Below are positions 1 to 6,924 of a stretch of 37,768 nucleotides of DNA, in pieces. The stretch covers positions 1-37,768 of the IMG/VR virus record IMGVR_UViG_3300005329_000018. The stretch is one strand, 5' to 3'. The notes below the pieces were generated by a model that searched no databases, had not been told where the DNA came from, and saw only the letters and a list, made by a program, of their open reading frames with translations. The number at the start of each line of letters is the position of its first letter. Within the stretch, counting starts at the first letter, position 1. This DNA comes from a virus. A program made the translations under genes and the position numbers.

Positions 1-91
1 CTGTGATAGGAACTATATTCGTCTCTACCACGTCCTTTTCAATTAATTTCAACGCTTCCTTCATCTGAAATCCAATCCATTTATTGCTCAT
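1..91 (-). CDS. Hypothetical protein, N-terminal part only
   Basis: Thirty codons are visible before the window edge, starting MSNKWIGFQMKEALKLI. The ATG at 91-89 is preceded by an AGGGG ribosome-binding site at good spacing and by the repeated element at 108-132, so this looks like a true gene start. It follows the HTH gene on the same strand with a 56-nt gap. The visible part is amphipathic and charged and has no motif I recognise. No function can be given from this fragment. Confidence 0.6.
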   Translation of the reverse strand, partial: MSNKWIGFQMKEALKLIEKDVVETNIVPIT

Positions 92-107
92 AGAATGCCC
101 CTAGGAT

Positions 108-132
108 GCGTTTTAAGCCTCGCTGGTGCGTT
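108..132 (-). repeat. 25-bp element, copy 1 (partner at 12524-12548)
   Basis: On the minus strand this reads AACGCACCAG, C, GAGGCTTA, A, AA, C, GC. Copy 2 at 12524-12548 has the same orientation and matches 22 of 25 positions; all three differences are transitions. Both copies sit just after the stop of one leftward gene and 15-20 nt before the start codon of the next. That shared placement suggests a leader, promoter or protein-binding element rather than chance. Its function is unknown. Confidence 0.6.
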
Positions 133-147
133 ATTCTGGGTGGCCCG

Positions 148-399
148 CTACCCTAGTAGCCTACGACTTTCCTCTGTAGAAAGATCGGTGTGGTTCCAGA
201 GGGAAATTCCGTAGAAGAGGGCCAAGTTCAAGATCGTATCCACCTTGGGGTTTTTGACCTTCCCGTGTTCGAACTTATGGACGATGTAGTCCGGGAGACC
301 ACATTTTTCGTGGACCTTACGGTAGGTCAACTTCCGATCCTTCCGCCGCTTGATACACTCAGCGCGAAAGGAGGCCATGTTGAAGTTGATGGCTTTCAT
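148..399 (-). CDS. Small XRE-like helix-turn-helix protein
   Basis: This is an 83-aa protein whose residues about 8-68 fit a lambda-repressor/XRE-type HTH: a helix with RAECIKRRKDRKLTYRKV, a turn with CGLP, a recognition-helix stretch YIVHKFEHGKV, then NPKVDTILNLALFYGISL, which is the typical last helix of the fold. No dimerisation or protease domain follows, so it is a minimal DNA-binding protein. The ATG overlaps the upstream stop as ATGA (396-399) with GGTGAG as ribosome-binding site. A second in-frame ATG eight codons later is an alternative start. A role in controlling this operon is inference only. The fold call is fairly sure; the targets are unknown. Confidence 0.65.
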   Translation of the reverse strand: MKAINFNMASFRAECIKRRKDRKLTYRKVHEKCGLPDYIVHKFEHGKVKNPKVDTILNLALFYGISLWNHTDLSTEESRRLLG

Positions 400-596
400 A
401 GCTCACCCGCCTTGTAGTCGATCTTGGGGAGGATCTTCAACGTCTGATCGGTACTACGATCCGTATAGGCGACGCTGTTGAGGAAGTCCTTCGGATTGAA
501 GTTCAGCGAGAACACGTGGCAGGTACAACACCGAAAGATGTAGTGGTGGACCAGCGCATCATAGCAGAGGAAGAAGTCTCCGTCGTGTTTACACAT
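396..596 (-). CDS. Small Cys/His-rich hypothetical protein
   Basis: A 66-aa protein rich in Cys and His in its first third (MCKHDGDFFLCYDALVHHYI, then FRCCTCHVF). The spacing could bind a metal, but it matches no zinc-finger family I know. I chose the ATG at 596, which overlaps the upstream stop by 8 nt in a different frame; a start at 617 would add seven residues and enlarge the overlap. Its stop shares ATGA with the HTH gene. Translational coupling with both neighbours is likely because its own ribosome-binding site is poor. Confidence 0.55.
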   Translation of the reverse strand: MCKHDGDFFLCYDALVHHYIFRCCTCHVFSLNFNPKDFLNSVAYTDRSTDQTLKILPKIDYKAGEL

Positions 597-930
597 ATTC
601 ACGATCCCAAGGGGCATAGTGCTTCTCCCAACGTTGGACGTTGTTCAGACTCAGGCGCTTCCACGAAGGAACCTTCGGGATGGGCTTCTTCAGTGGGCCC
701 TGGTATTGTTCGTGGATACTGTGCTTCTTCAGACCCAGGACATTCAGCCGTTTGACCATAGCCTTGGCTGCTTCGTTCACGGCCAGCTTGTGAACCCGTT
801 GGTTCATCTGTTCAGCCAGCACGCGCTGGGTAGCTTCTTCGTAGCTCTCACCCTGGAACAACCAGTGCAGCGGACGGTACCGCTTGCTCAGCCGATGTTC
901 CTTCCAGATTGGCCCTTTCAGGCATTCCAT
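589..930 (-). CDS. Basic hypothetical protein
   Basis: A 113-aa strongly basic protein with a mid-section of probable helices (ATQRVLAEQMNQRVHKLAVN) and a Trp/Lys-rich C-terminus. I chose the ATG at 930 (MECLKG) because it lies 1 nt beyond the stop of the 39-aa gene upstream; the frame is open for 11 more codons, but those lie inside that gene. No catalytic motif is visible. The basic charge and its place in a replication/repair operon would fit nucleic-acid binding, which is inference. Confidence 0.6.
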   Translation of the reverse strand: MECLKGPIWKEHRLSKRYRPLHWLFQGESYEEATQRVLAEQMNQRVHKLAVNEAAKAMVKRLNVLGLKKHSIHEQYQGPLKKPIPKVPSWKRLSLNNVQRWEKHYAPWDREYV

Positions 931-931
931 G

Positions 932-1051
932 TCACTTCCCCTGTGCTGCCCGCACCCTGGCACGGCTAGCCAGCCGGCGTTCGTGATTGATCATCCTCCG
1001 CTCGAACATACGATCGAGGGAATAGTGGACATACGTGGTCTTCGTGGCCAT
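932..1051 (-). CDS. 39-aa basic protein
   Basis: A short reading frame, MATKTTYVHYSLDRMFERRM then an Arg-rich tail ending RVRAAQGK. The start ATG is 1 nt past the HAD gene stop, and a near-perfect GGAGGT ribosome-binding site lies inside the last codons of that gene. Its stop is 1 nt before the next start. This exact fit between two genes is the main support. About one third of the residues are basic. No family was recognised. Confidence 0.55.
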   Translation of the reverse strand: MATKTTYVHYSLDRMFERRMINHERRLASRARVRAAQGK

Positions 1052-1052
1052 T

Positions 1053-1472
1053 CTAACCTCCGAGGATTTTGTCCAGGCGCTTTAAGTCCTTCAGACGTAA
1101 ACCGTGGACGGGTGAAGTCTGTACGAAGAAAGGTAACTGATGTGCCGCAAATTCTGCGGTATCATCTAAGATTGCATAACGTTCTGGCTGATACTGTGCA
1201 GTCCAATTTGCAATCTCATCTCCACGCTTTCTTCTTGGAAATACCGGAGTATGATCTACAAAAGGAATGCCCGCCGCAGCAACTTCGGCTGCCATGATCG
1301 GGTCCGTCCGCCACGTCGAAGAGAGAACAATATTTAGACCTTCTTTCTGAACAAACCAGTCCTTAAATAACTTAACCAACCGCAAGTCCAAACCTCTAAA
1401 TCCCGTTACTGAAAGTTCTTTAGTGTGTTCATTATTCAGAACACCGTCAATATCCAGAAACAAAATGTTCAT
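1053..1472 (-). CDS. HAD-superfamily phosphatase
   Basis: A 139-aa protein with the HAD signature at its N-terminus, LFLDIDGVLN (nucleophile D7, acid D9), a motif II Ser/Thr in VLSSTWR (51-55), and an acidic motif IV pair in AILDDTAEF (D103, D104). This minimal layout without a cap domain resembles the HAD domains of polynucleotide 3'-phosphatase and RNA-repair proteins. A phosphatase acting on a nucleic-acid end or nucleotide would fit its place next to uracil-DNA glycosylase, but the substrate is inferred. Its ATG overlaps the glycosylase stop (ATGA), so the two are translationally coupled. The HAD fold is firm; the substrate is open. Confidence 0.8.
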   Translation of the reverse strand: MNILFLDIDGVLNNEHTKELSVTGFRGLDLRLVKLFKDWFVQKEGLNIVLSSTWRTDPIMAAEVAAAGIPFVDHTPVFPRRKRGDEIANWTAQYQPERYAILDDTAEFAAHQLPFFVQTSPVHGLRLKDLKRLDKILGG

Positions 1473-2116
1473 GGCAGCCTCCAGTCGATGGGTTCCTTCA
1501 GATGTTGGTTAATCGTACTAAACATACGACTACCTAAAAATGGATGAGCTGATAAACGATTAGCCCTAGGAGAGGGGTGACTAAAGTACAGGCTACTATG
1601 GCCATCAACCAAGTGCTGATATCGTCGCGCGACTGTTCCCAGGAATACGAAGACGATGTCTTGCTTTGCATTGAGGACATGGATCATCTCCTTGTTTAGC
1701 TCTTCCCATTCAACCCAATCATGACTAAGAGAACTGAAAGCAGTACAGCTAGGAATGACATTCCATAATAGAACACCTCGTCGACACCATTCTCCAAGAT
1801 CACCGTTCCCGGGGGCTGGATAGTGAAGATCATCGTGATATTCCGTCAGGAGGTTAACCAGAGTAGGAGGGTATTTATTAACCGGTACATCTGCTGGAAT
1901 ACTAAAAGCCACACCAGTGCTGTAACCAGGGCTAGGATAAGGGTCTTGGCCACAGACAATGACTCTGGTGTCTTCATAGGGAGTCTCCTTCAATGCTCTA
2001 AATACTTCCTTACGAACAGGGTTAATCATCTGCCCTGACTTCTTCAGGTCATTCCAACGTTCTTTAATTACTTGATATTCTCCTGTCTGCCAGAAGTTCA
2101 GTTCAGTCCATTTCAT
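1469..2116 (-). CDS. ung: Uracil-DNA glycosylase (family 1)
   Basis: A 215-aa protein of usual Ung length. Family-1 motifs are in order: water-activating loop GQDPY (56-60, catalytic D58, Y60), GVAFS (F71, uracil stacking), LLWN (N119, uracil recognition), HPSP (180-183, catalytic H180) and a C-terminal EPIDW matching the cellular enzyme. It would cut uracil from DNA to start base excision. One difference: GQDPY is followed by Pro (61) where bacterial Ung has His. The start overlaps the previous stop (ATGA). Finding it in a phage argues against a uracil-containing phage genome. Confidence 0.92.
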   Translation of the reverse strand: MKWTELNFWQTGEYQVIKERWNDLKKSGQMINPVRKEVFRALKETPYEDTRVIVCGQDPYPSPGYSTGVAFSIPADVPVNKYPPTLVNLLTEYHDDLHYPAPGNGDLGEWCRRGVLLWNVIPSCTAFSSLSHDWVEWEELNKEMIHVLNAKQDIVFVFLGTVARRYQHLVDGHSSLYFSHPSPRANRLSAHPFLGSRMFSTINQHLKEPIDWRLP

Positions 2117-2379
2117 TCAGTCTTTCTTTCGTGTTTCTTATGGGCAATGAAGTACAGAGAATTAATCTGTGCTCCCTTAACGATAAAGTAATGATCCTTG
2201 TAGGTATGAAGGCGGTAGACTTCGATGGTTACGGTCGTACCATCCGGAAGACGATCTGATCTAGAGTTGTGGATTGTTCCGTACACTAAGCCATTGACGA
2301 ACCTGAAGTTACGCAGCTCGGCTGTAGGGTTCTCCTCTGACCACTTCCTTTGACTCCATTGCTTGCGGTTCCCGGTCAT
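2113..2379 (-). CDS. Hypothetical protein, 88 aa
   Basis: An 88-aa basic protein starting MTGNRKQWSQRKWSEENP and ending in a Lys/Arg-rich tail. The middle (DGTTVTIEVYRLHTYKDHYF) reads as beta strands, so a small OB- or Sm-like barrel is possible but not shown. The start has a good GAGGAAG ribosome-binding site and lies inside the 3' end of the primase-helicase gene, overlapping it by 71 nt in another frame. The stop shares ATGA with ung. No function was recognised. Confidence 0.65.
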   Translation of the reverse strand: MTGNRKQWSQRKWSEENPTAELRNFRFVNGLVYGTIHNSRSDRLPDGTTVTIEVYRLHTYKDHYFIVKGAQINSLYFIAHKKHERKTE

Positions 2380-3913
2380 TTGCTGCTTCCTCTTTGAACG
2401 TGTAGGTATCTCGATCGAAGATCAAGCTACCCACGTTACCAGTGATACCAGGGTAACGACTAATGGGAATAGCCAAACGAATTGTGTTTCTCTCTACCGC
2501 ACTCTCGGACATCATGTCTCTGGTTGCATTGATTTGCAAATCACAGACCTTAGTTAACCAACGTGAGCCGCGTGTCTGACCTAGGTCATTGACGTGGCTC
2601 ACCATGATCAACGCGAAATCCAACTGCTTGACCATCATCTCCAATCGAGTGGAGAGGTAGTCAATTAGTTTTCTCTCGTCGTTACCGCCAAGAATTCCGC
2701 TAACAACCATACTGATGTGATCCACAAGAACATACCGACAACCACGGGCCGTAACGAGAAACCGAACAAGATCGAGGAAATCTCCGGGATCATCGCTCCC
2801 AAAGTGAGAATAAACATGCAGCCGGCCATCCACCTTAACCACGTTCTTGAGGGCACCAATGATTTCATCGCGGGGACGATCCGTCTGCGGTAGGTGGATC
2901 GGAACCCGCATCTCAATGCCAGCCAGAGCCTGAAGATGACGTTGCGGAGGTTCTTCGAGGAAGATTGATCCGACATTGTCGTTAGTCTCCTTCAAGATTT
3001 GATGTTCGATGAAGTGCATCAATTCAGTCTTACCCACCTTTTCCTGTGCGGTGATTAAGACTGTCTCACCTGTGCGTATTCCATAAGTGAAATCATTTAG
3101 TATCTTGAATGGATAAGGCAAACCAATCTTCTTGGGATTATCTAAGATCGTCTCGAACTCCGAGAAATCCGAGACGATGTCTTCGGGTAAATACTGCTTG
3201 GAATTCCACCACACCTTCTTCAGTTGTTCAGCTTCTCCAGCCACGAGGCAAGCATTTGCATCCTTGTGTCGAGTAAAGCGTACAACGAAGACTTTGTGGT
3301 AATCAAATAGGCTCGCGACGCTTCGGACAGCTTCGCGACCTGCTTGATCACCATCGAAGGCGAGGTAGATCCGTTCGAATGAATTGAGCCAATCATAATC
3401 CACAGTGCAATCCCGCTTGGCAGAAGAACTGCTTTGCACACTGACCACAGGATATTCACCGAGGACCTGATGAAGCGAAAGAGCATCTAGTTCTCCTTCT
3501 GTTATTGTCACGAAGCGTGACTGGCCGGCCGAGAATTTATCACGACCAAATAAACCGACCGGAGGATGATCCTTCTTGGTACGAAAGTCTTTCTTACTTA
3601 AATCCCTAATCTTAAATTCACCGTTAGGATATTTATAACCAATCTCTATGGGCTTACCATCTGTATCGATCTTGGTCTTAACATCGTAGAACGTCATCGT
3701 TTCCTTGGTGACTTCTCTCCAAGGTAAATACTCATAGGTATATTCCAAGTTATCCTCTTGTTTCTTATTTGGTAAATATAAATACTTACAACTAAAACAA
3801 TAACCGTGCCCGTCATCATAGAGGCAATAACCATCGCTACTAGGACAGACGGGACACGGTATGTGTCGTTGAACAATCTTAGACCCAGGGCGGGTCGGGC
3901 GGGTCGTATTCAT
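2309..3913 (-). CDS. T7 gp4-like DNA primase-helicase
   Basis: A 534-aa protein. The N-terminus has a zinc-binding domain with CPVC (C20, C23) and CFSC (C39, C42), spaced as in T7 gp4. A TOPRIM primase core follows, with TITEGELDAL (E139) and AFDGDQAGRE (D187, D189). The C-terminal RecA-like helicase has a Walker A loop EKVGKTE (K295, T296) after GIRTGETVLI, and a Walker B YVLVDHI (D398, H399) followed by NDERKLID, very close to T7 gp4. It would unwind DNA and make lagging-strand primers at the fork. It overlaps both neighbours. The partner DNA polymerase is not in the window. The upstream ribosome-binding site is weak, suggesting coupling to the gene before it. Confidence 0.93.
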   Translation of the reverse strand: MNTTRPTRPGSKIVQRHIPCPVCPSSDGYCLYDDGHGYCFSCKYLYLPNKKQEDNLEYTYEYLPWREVTKETMTFYDVKTKIDTDGKPIEIGYKYPNGEFKIRDLSKKDFRTKKDHPPVGLFGRDKFSAGQSRFVTITEGELDALSLHQVLGEYPVVSVQSSSSAKRDCTVDYDWLNSFERIYLAFDGDQAGREAVRSVASLFDYHKVFVVRFTRHKDANACLVAGEAEQLKKVWWNSKQYLPEDIVSDFSEFETILDNPKKIGLPYPFKILNDFTYGIRTGETVLITAQEKVGKTELMHFIEHQILKETNDNVGSIFLEEPPQRHLQALAGIEMRVPIHLPQTDRPRDEIIGALKNVVKVDGRLHVYSHFGSDDPGDFLDLVRFLVTARGCRYVLVDHISMVVSGILGGNDERKLIDYLSTRLEMMVKQLDFALIMVSHVNDLGQTRGSRWLTKVCDLQINATRDMMSESAVERNTIRLAIPISRYPGITGNVGSLIFDRDTYTFKEEAANDREPQAMESKEVVRGEPYSRAA

Positions 3914-4682
3914 TCTTGGTGAACCGATAATACTTCTTAATCAAACCCTTCTCGTTGTCGAAGGAACGAACCAGGGGATGGTTGTTGGTCAGGGAGATGG
4001 TATCTTCCCAGTAGTTGGGATCGGCAATGTACATCCACGCCATCGATCGGAGAACGCCGGGCTTCTTGACGTAGCTGGAATTGATGATGATGTCTCGCGC
4101 CATGGCCTCGGCCTCGGCACGGGTGAACCTCTTCTTCAGGTAGTGCTTGACCACCTTTGCATTGGGCTTGCTCTCTTTGCCCAAAACGTTGCCGGCGATG
4201 CCCCGGTCCTTGAACAGTAGTCCTTCATAAGGAACCACGACCGAGACCAGATTGCGGTAGCAGGATACGCCGTTGAGCTTGTATTTGTCAAGGTCAACGA
4301 AGAGACCGGGGTGTGCCCTGACTAGCTCACCCTTGATGGGCAGCAAGGCCGGACCGTTCTGGTAGTTCAGGTCAGTGGCGAACGCCAATGCCGTGGACCT
4401 CTTGCCCAGGTCATGGCGCAGTAACATGAACTTGCCCTGTGTATAGGCAACGTCGTTCTCGTACGGCTCACATTCGCGGATCAATTCGTTCTTGTGGTGA
4501 CCGCGTTGCATCTCATCCGGAACGAATAACCACCACCATTGCCGTCGAAACAACTCAGGCAGATCAGGGGTGTATTGAGACCGAGCTTCGACGGCATCAA
4601 AGAAGGCTTGGAAACGTTCCGGCTCCTTGATCTGCGGAGAAGGACGGGCGCGTGTGAACACACGCTTCAACATCTGAAGCAT
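3879..4682 (-). CDS. Hypothetical protein, 267 aa
   Basis: A 267-aa soluble protein, first gene after the terminator at 4721-4765. AGGAG nine bases before the ATG supports the first Met. The N-terminus is basic and Pro-rich, the middle has beta-like segments (VSCYRNLVSVVVPYEGLLF), then a helical part with FTRAEAEAMARDIIINSSYV and a Trp/Tyr-rich C-terminus ending PPDPPWV. I see no nuclease, polymerase or ATPase motif. It precedes the primase-helicase with a 35-nt overlap, so a replication accessory role is plausible but unproven. Confidence 0.7.
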   Translation of the reverse strand: MLQMLKRVFTRARPSPQIKEPERFQAFFDAVEARSQYTPDLPELFRRQWWWLFVPDEMQRGHHKNELIRECEPYENDVAYTQGKFMLLRHDLGKRSTALAFATDLNYQNGPALLPIKGELVRAHPGLFVDLDKYKLNGVSCYRNLVSVVVPYEGLLFKDRGIAGNVLGKESKPNAKVVKHYLKKRFTRAEAEAMARDIIINSSYVKKPGVLRSMAWMYIADPNYWEDTISLTNNHPLVRSFDNEKGLIKKYYRFTKNEYDPPDPPWV

Positions 4683-4707
4683 TTACGTAGGCTCCTAGAT
4701 TGCGAAA

Positions 4708-4765
4708 GGAAAAGGAAATACCCCGACGGCAGCCGGGGTTGGGAGGAGGGAAACTGCCGTCGGGG
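4708..4765 (-). terminator. Leftward hairpin terminator after the 482-aa gene
   Basis: The arms at 4721-4732 and 4754-4765 form a perfect 12-bp GC-rich stem (minus strand CCCCGACGGCAG with its complement). On the minus strand the stem is followed by TATTTCCTTTTCC, a weak pyrimidine tract. A second smaller hairpin with GCGGTA arms lies at about 4774-4791, between the gene stop and this stem. The T-tract is imperfect, so it may only partly stop transcription into the replication operon. Confidence 0.65.
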
Positions 4766-4804
4766 CACTCCGCGCGGTAGGGGGTTACCGCACGAAGCTC
4801 TGGA

Positions 4805-6253
4805 TTACGCCGCCTTCTTCTTGAACTTGTCGAAGGGGTTCGGCTTCTTGCCGCCACTGACGGGCGGCGGAGCCGGCGGAGGATCGACCGGCTTGTCGTC
4901 GAGCGGCGTCTCCGGCGCCACCGGCTGGTCTTCCTCGATCTTGGTATCGGTCGTGGTGTGCGTCGGCTCTTCGACCATGAACTTGGTCAGCTCGGTGCTG
5001 AGTTCCGTGATCAGGAGTCGGATCGGAACCGTATCCTTTTCCTGGATGCACCGGCTGACGAACCAATCAATCACATCGTCGTCCCAACGCAGGACTTCGA
5101 TCAGGTCCCGTCCCATCTGAGCAGACCACGGTGCCGTCTTGGGGCCGTTCTTCAGGTCATCCGGATTCAGGACCTGGGCGCCAGTGATCGCCTTGACCTT
5201 GTCGGACTCCAGAAGCTCGTTCAAGATGTGCCGCGTCTTCTGCGTGATGATAGGGGCAAATCGCTTGTACTTGGGGTTGACCTTCTCCAGCTTCTCCCGC
5301 AGTTCCTTGCCGGCCTCTGCGAGTTTCTGATACTTGCCCGCATTCTTCGCCAGCCATTTGTCGTTCGCCGGAGCATCTGCTCCAGCCATCATCTGTTCCT
5401 TGGTCAGGCCGATCGAAGCCGCGTCGGTGTTCTCGTCGTACCACGCATTGAGCTTCTTCCAGTCCCTTTTCTTCACCAGATCATCCGGTGGATTGATCAG
5501 ATACGGAGGCTTGACCGCCGTCGCGGTCTTCGCGTTCTCCTTGGCAATCGAGGTGACTGCCTTGGTATCCGCGATGACCGGCGGGTTCTCCGCCACCTGC
5601 TTGTTCTTCCGGATCATATTCAGGAACCGGTTGGACAAAGCCTTCTGCTCCGTCGAGACGTCCTTGGACGATTGCTCGACGAAGTCCAGCCTGTTGGAGA
5701 CACGACCCCACGGGAAATCCTGTCCCGCCGGGTTGTGCTTCTCGAACCAGAACGCGCGGCCAGTGATGGTGTACAGGACCAGAGCGCCGCGATGATCGCA
5801 GAAGTTCTCCAGCGTGGCCTTGGTGGTCTTGTCGTCCAGTTCGTCCTCGAACTTTTTCAGGTCACCGCTGCACGTCTTCTCGTAGGTCTTGATCAGGAAC
5901 TCGGCGATGTCCGCCAGGACTTCCTGCTTGTAGTCGCCTTCGATCACGCCGACGACCAACGTATTGTTGTTCTCGTCCGTGATGAACGGATACGGCGGCT
6001 CCGTCTCCTCCGGCAGCTTGTCCTTCAAGGCATAGAAAGCGTAGATGGCGTGGTCGTTCTTGTTGGCTTCGAGGTCCTTCATGAACCCCTCGAAGTCAGG
6101 CAGTGCATCGTTCCAGCCGCAGACCAGTTCGGGCGTGCCGTCGTTGACGGCGGTGGCCGAGGCGATGAGTGAAGAAAATGACTTGTAGACACGTTCCAAG
6201 TATTGCTTGGGCGGAACCTGCCCTGACTTGACCTCGATGATCGTACCTTGCAC
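4805..6253 (-). CDS. Large unknown early protein, GC-rich gene
   Basis: A 482-aa protein with a GTG start at 6253, supported by AGGAG eight bases upstream. Residues 1-150 form a probable globular domain containing CDHRGALVLYTITGRAFWF and FPWGRVSNRL. The middle is Lys/Glu-rich and helical (KLAEAGKELREKLEKVNPKY). The last 60 residues are low-complexity, with PPPAPPPVSGG and a basic end FDKFKKKAA. The FPWGR-type segment faintly recalls class II amidotransferase-like proteins, but no catalytic N-terminal Cys is present. The gene is clearly more GC-rich than the right arm. It stands alone between an RBS motif shared with two other genes and a terminator. Function unknown. Confidence 0.8.
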   Translation of the reverse strand: MQGTIIEVKSGQVPPKQYLERVYKSFSSLIASATAVNDGTPELVCGWNDALPDFEGFMKDLEANKNDHAIYAFYALKDKLPEETEPPYPFITDENNNTLVVGVIEGDYKQEVLADIAEFLIKTYEKTCSGDLKKFEDELDDKTTKATLENFCDHRGALVLYTITGRAFWFEKHNPAGQDFPWGRVSNRLDFVEQSSKDVSTEQKALSNRFLNMIRKNKQVAENPPVIADTKAVTSIAKENAKTATAVKPPYLINPPDDLVKKRDWKKLNAWYDENTDAASIGLTKEQMMAGADAPANDKWLAKNAGKYQKLAEAGKELREKLEKVNPKYKRFAPIITQKTRHILNELLESDKVKAITGAQVLNPDDLKNGPKTAPWSAQMGRDLIEVLRWDDDVIDWFVSRCIQEKDTVPIRLLITELSTELTKFMVEEPTHTTTDTKIEEDQPVAPETPLDDKPVDPPPAPPPVSGGKKPNPFDKFKKKAA

Positions 6254-6262
6254 GGTGTGCTC

Positions 6263-6811
6263 CTATGTGCGCTTGAGTTTCAGTCCACGCGCCATCCCAC
6301 GTTGTCGTGGAACAGTAGCCTTGACGCCCGGCGGTGGACCTGGAATGACGACCGGACGAAACAGCAGGCGGTGCAGCTTGAAGTTGCCCATGCGCTTTGC
6401 GATAGCGTTCTTCACGGTATCGAGATGGCGTTGGGAAACCTTGTCTTTGCTAGGTGTGATCACTTCGACAGTGTTCCAAGCTTCTTGTTCTTTGAGACTG
6501 GGCAGTTTCAACTCATACGCACACTGCCGGTAAATATCGTTCAGTTCGGTATAGCTGATGATGCCTTGCATGTAGTCTCGCATGAAGGCATTGCGGATGC
6601 GATCCGCCTTGTAGTTGACCAGCCACTTCCGTCGTTGGCGCTTGTTCATCCGATGCCTTCCCCGAAGTTTCTTTCCCTGTGCACGCATTTGGATTGCCGC
6701 TGCAATGGCCAACCCCAAGACGATGCAACAGAGGAAGAAGATCAAGATACGCATTGGATCTTCGGCTTGCAGCCAAGCGTAAACTGCAACCCACCAGTCA
6801 GTTAGGTACAT
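6263..6811 (-). CDS. Single-pass membrane protein with basic cytoplasmic part
   Basis: A 182-aa protein with a Trp-rich N-terminus (MYLTDWWVAVYAWLQ) and one membrane segment at about residues 21-40 (ILIFFLCCIVLGLAIAAAI). Next comes a highly basic stretch (KKLRGRHRMNKRQRRKW), consistent with Nin-Cout topology reversed by the positive-inside rule, so that the long C-terminus lies in the cytoplasm. The C-terminus ends in a Pro-rich and Arg/Lys-rich tail. An AAGGAGG ribosome-binding site precedes the ATG. It sits 10 nt before the next gene and after the tRNA. A host-takeover or membrane-tethering role can only be guessed. Confidence 0.7.
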   Translation of the reverse strand: MYLTDWWVAVYAWLQAEDPMRILIFFLCCIVLGLAIAAAIQMRAQGKKLRGRHRMNKRQRRKWLVNYKADRIRNAFMRDYMQGIISYTELNDIYRQCAYELKLPSLKEQEAWNTVEVITPSKDKVSQRHLDTVKNAIAKRMGNFKLHRLLFRPVVIPGPPPGVKATVPRQRGMARGLKLKRT

Positions 6812-6836
6812 AGCCTCCTTCTTTCGGTTGGAGAAG

Positions 6837-6924
6837 TGGTGCCCACCGCCGGACTCGAACCGGCAAGACCGGAATGATCGAGGGATTTTAAGTCCCTTGC
6901 GTCTACCTATTCCGCCAGGTGGGC
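6837..6924 (-). tRNA. tRNA-Leu (anticodon UAA), CCA encoded
   Basis: The minus strand gives a complete class II tRNA of 88 nt: a perfect 7-bp acceptor stem (GCCCACC with GGTGGGC), discriminator A, and encoded CCA. The D arm is GCG/CGC around an AATAGGTAGA-type loop. The anticodon arm is AGGGA-CTTAAAA-TCCCT, with anticodon TAA. There is a long variable arm, and a T arm GCCGG-TTCGAGT-CCGGC. It resembles bacterial tRNA-Leu(UAA). Its first 18 nt are also the last six codons, including the stop, of the NYN gene. Confidence 0.96.

Noticed and set aside
4958-6172. Long plus-strand frame of 404 codons
   Set aside because: It lies antisense to the 482-aa gene, has an Arg/Leu-rich composition typical of the reverse strand of GC-rich coding DNA, and lacks a ribosome-binding site. 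The minus-strand gene has the proper start and terminator.
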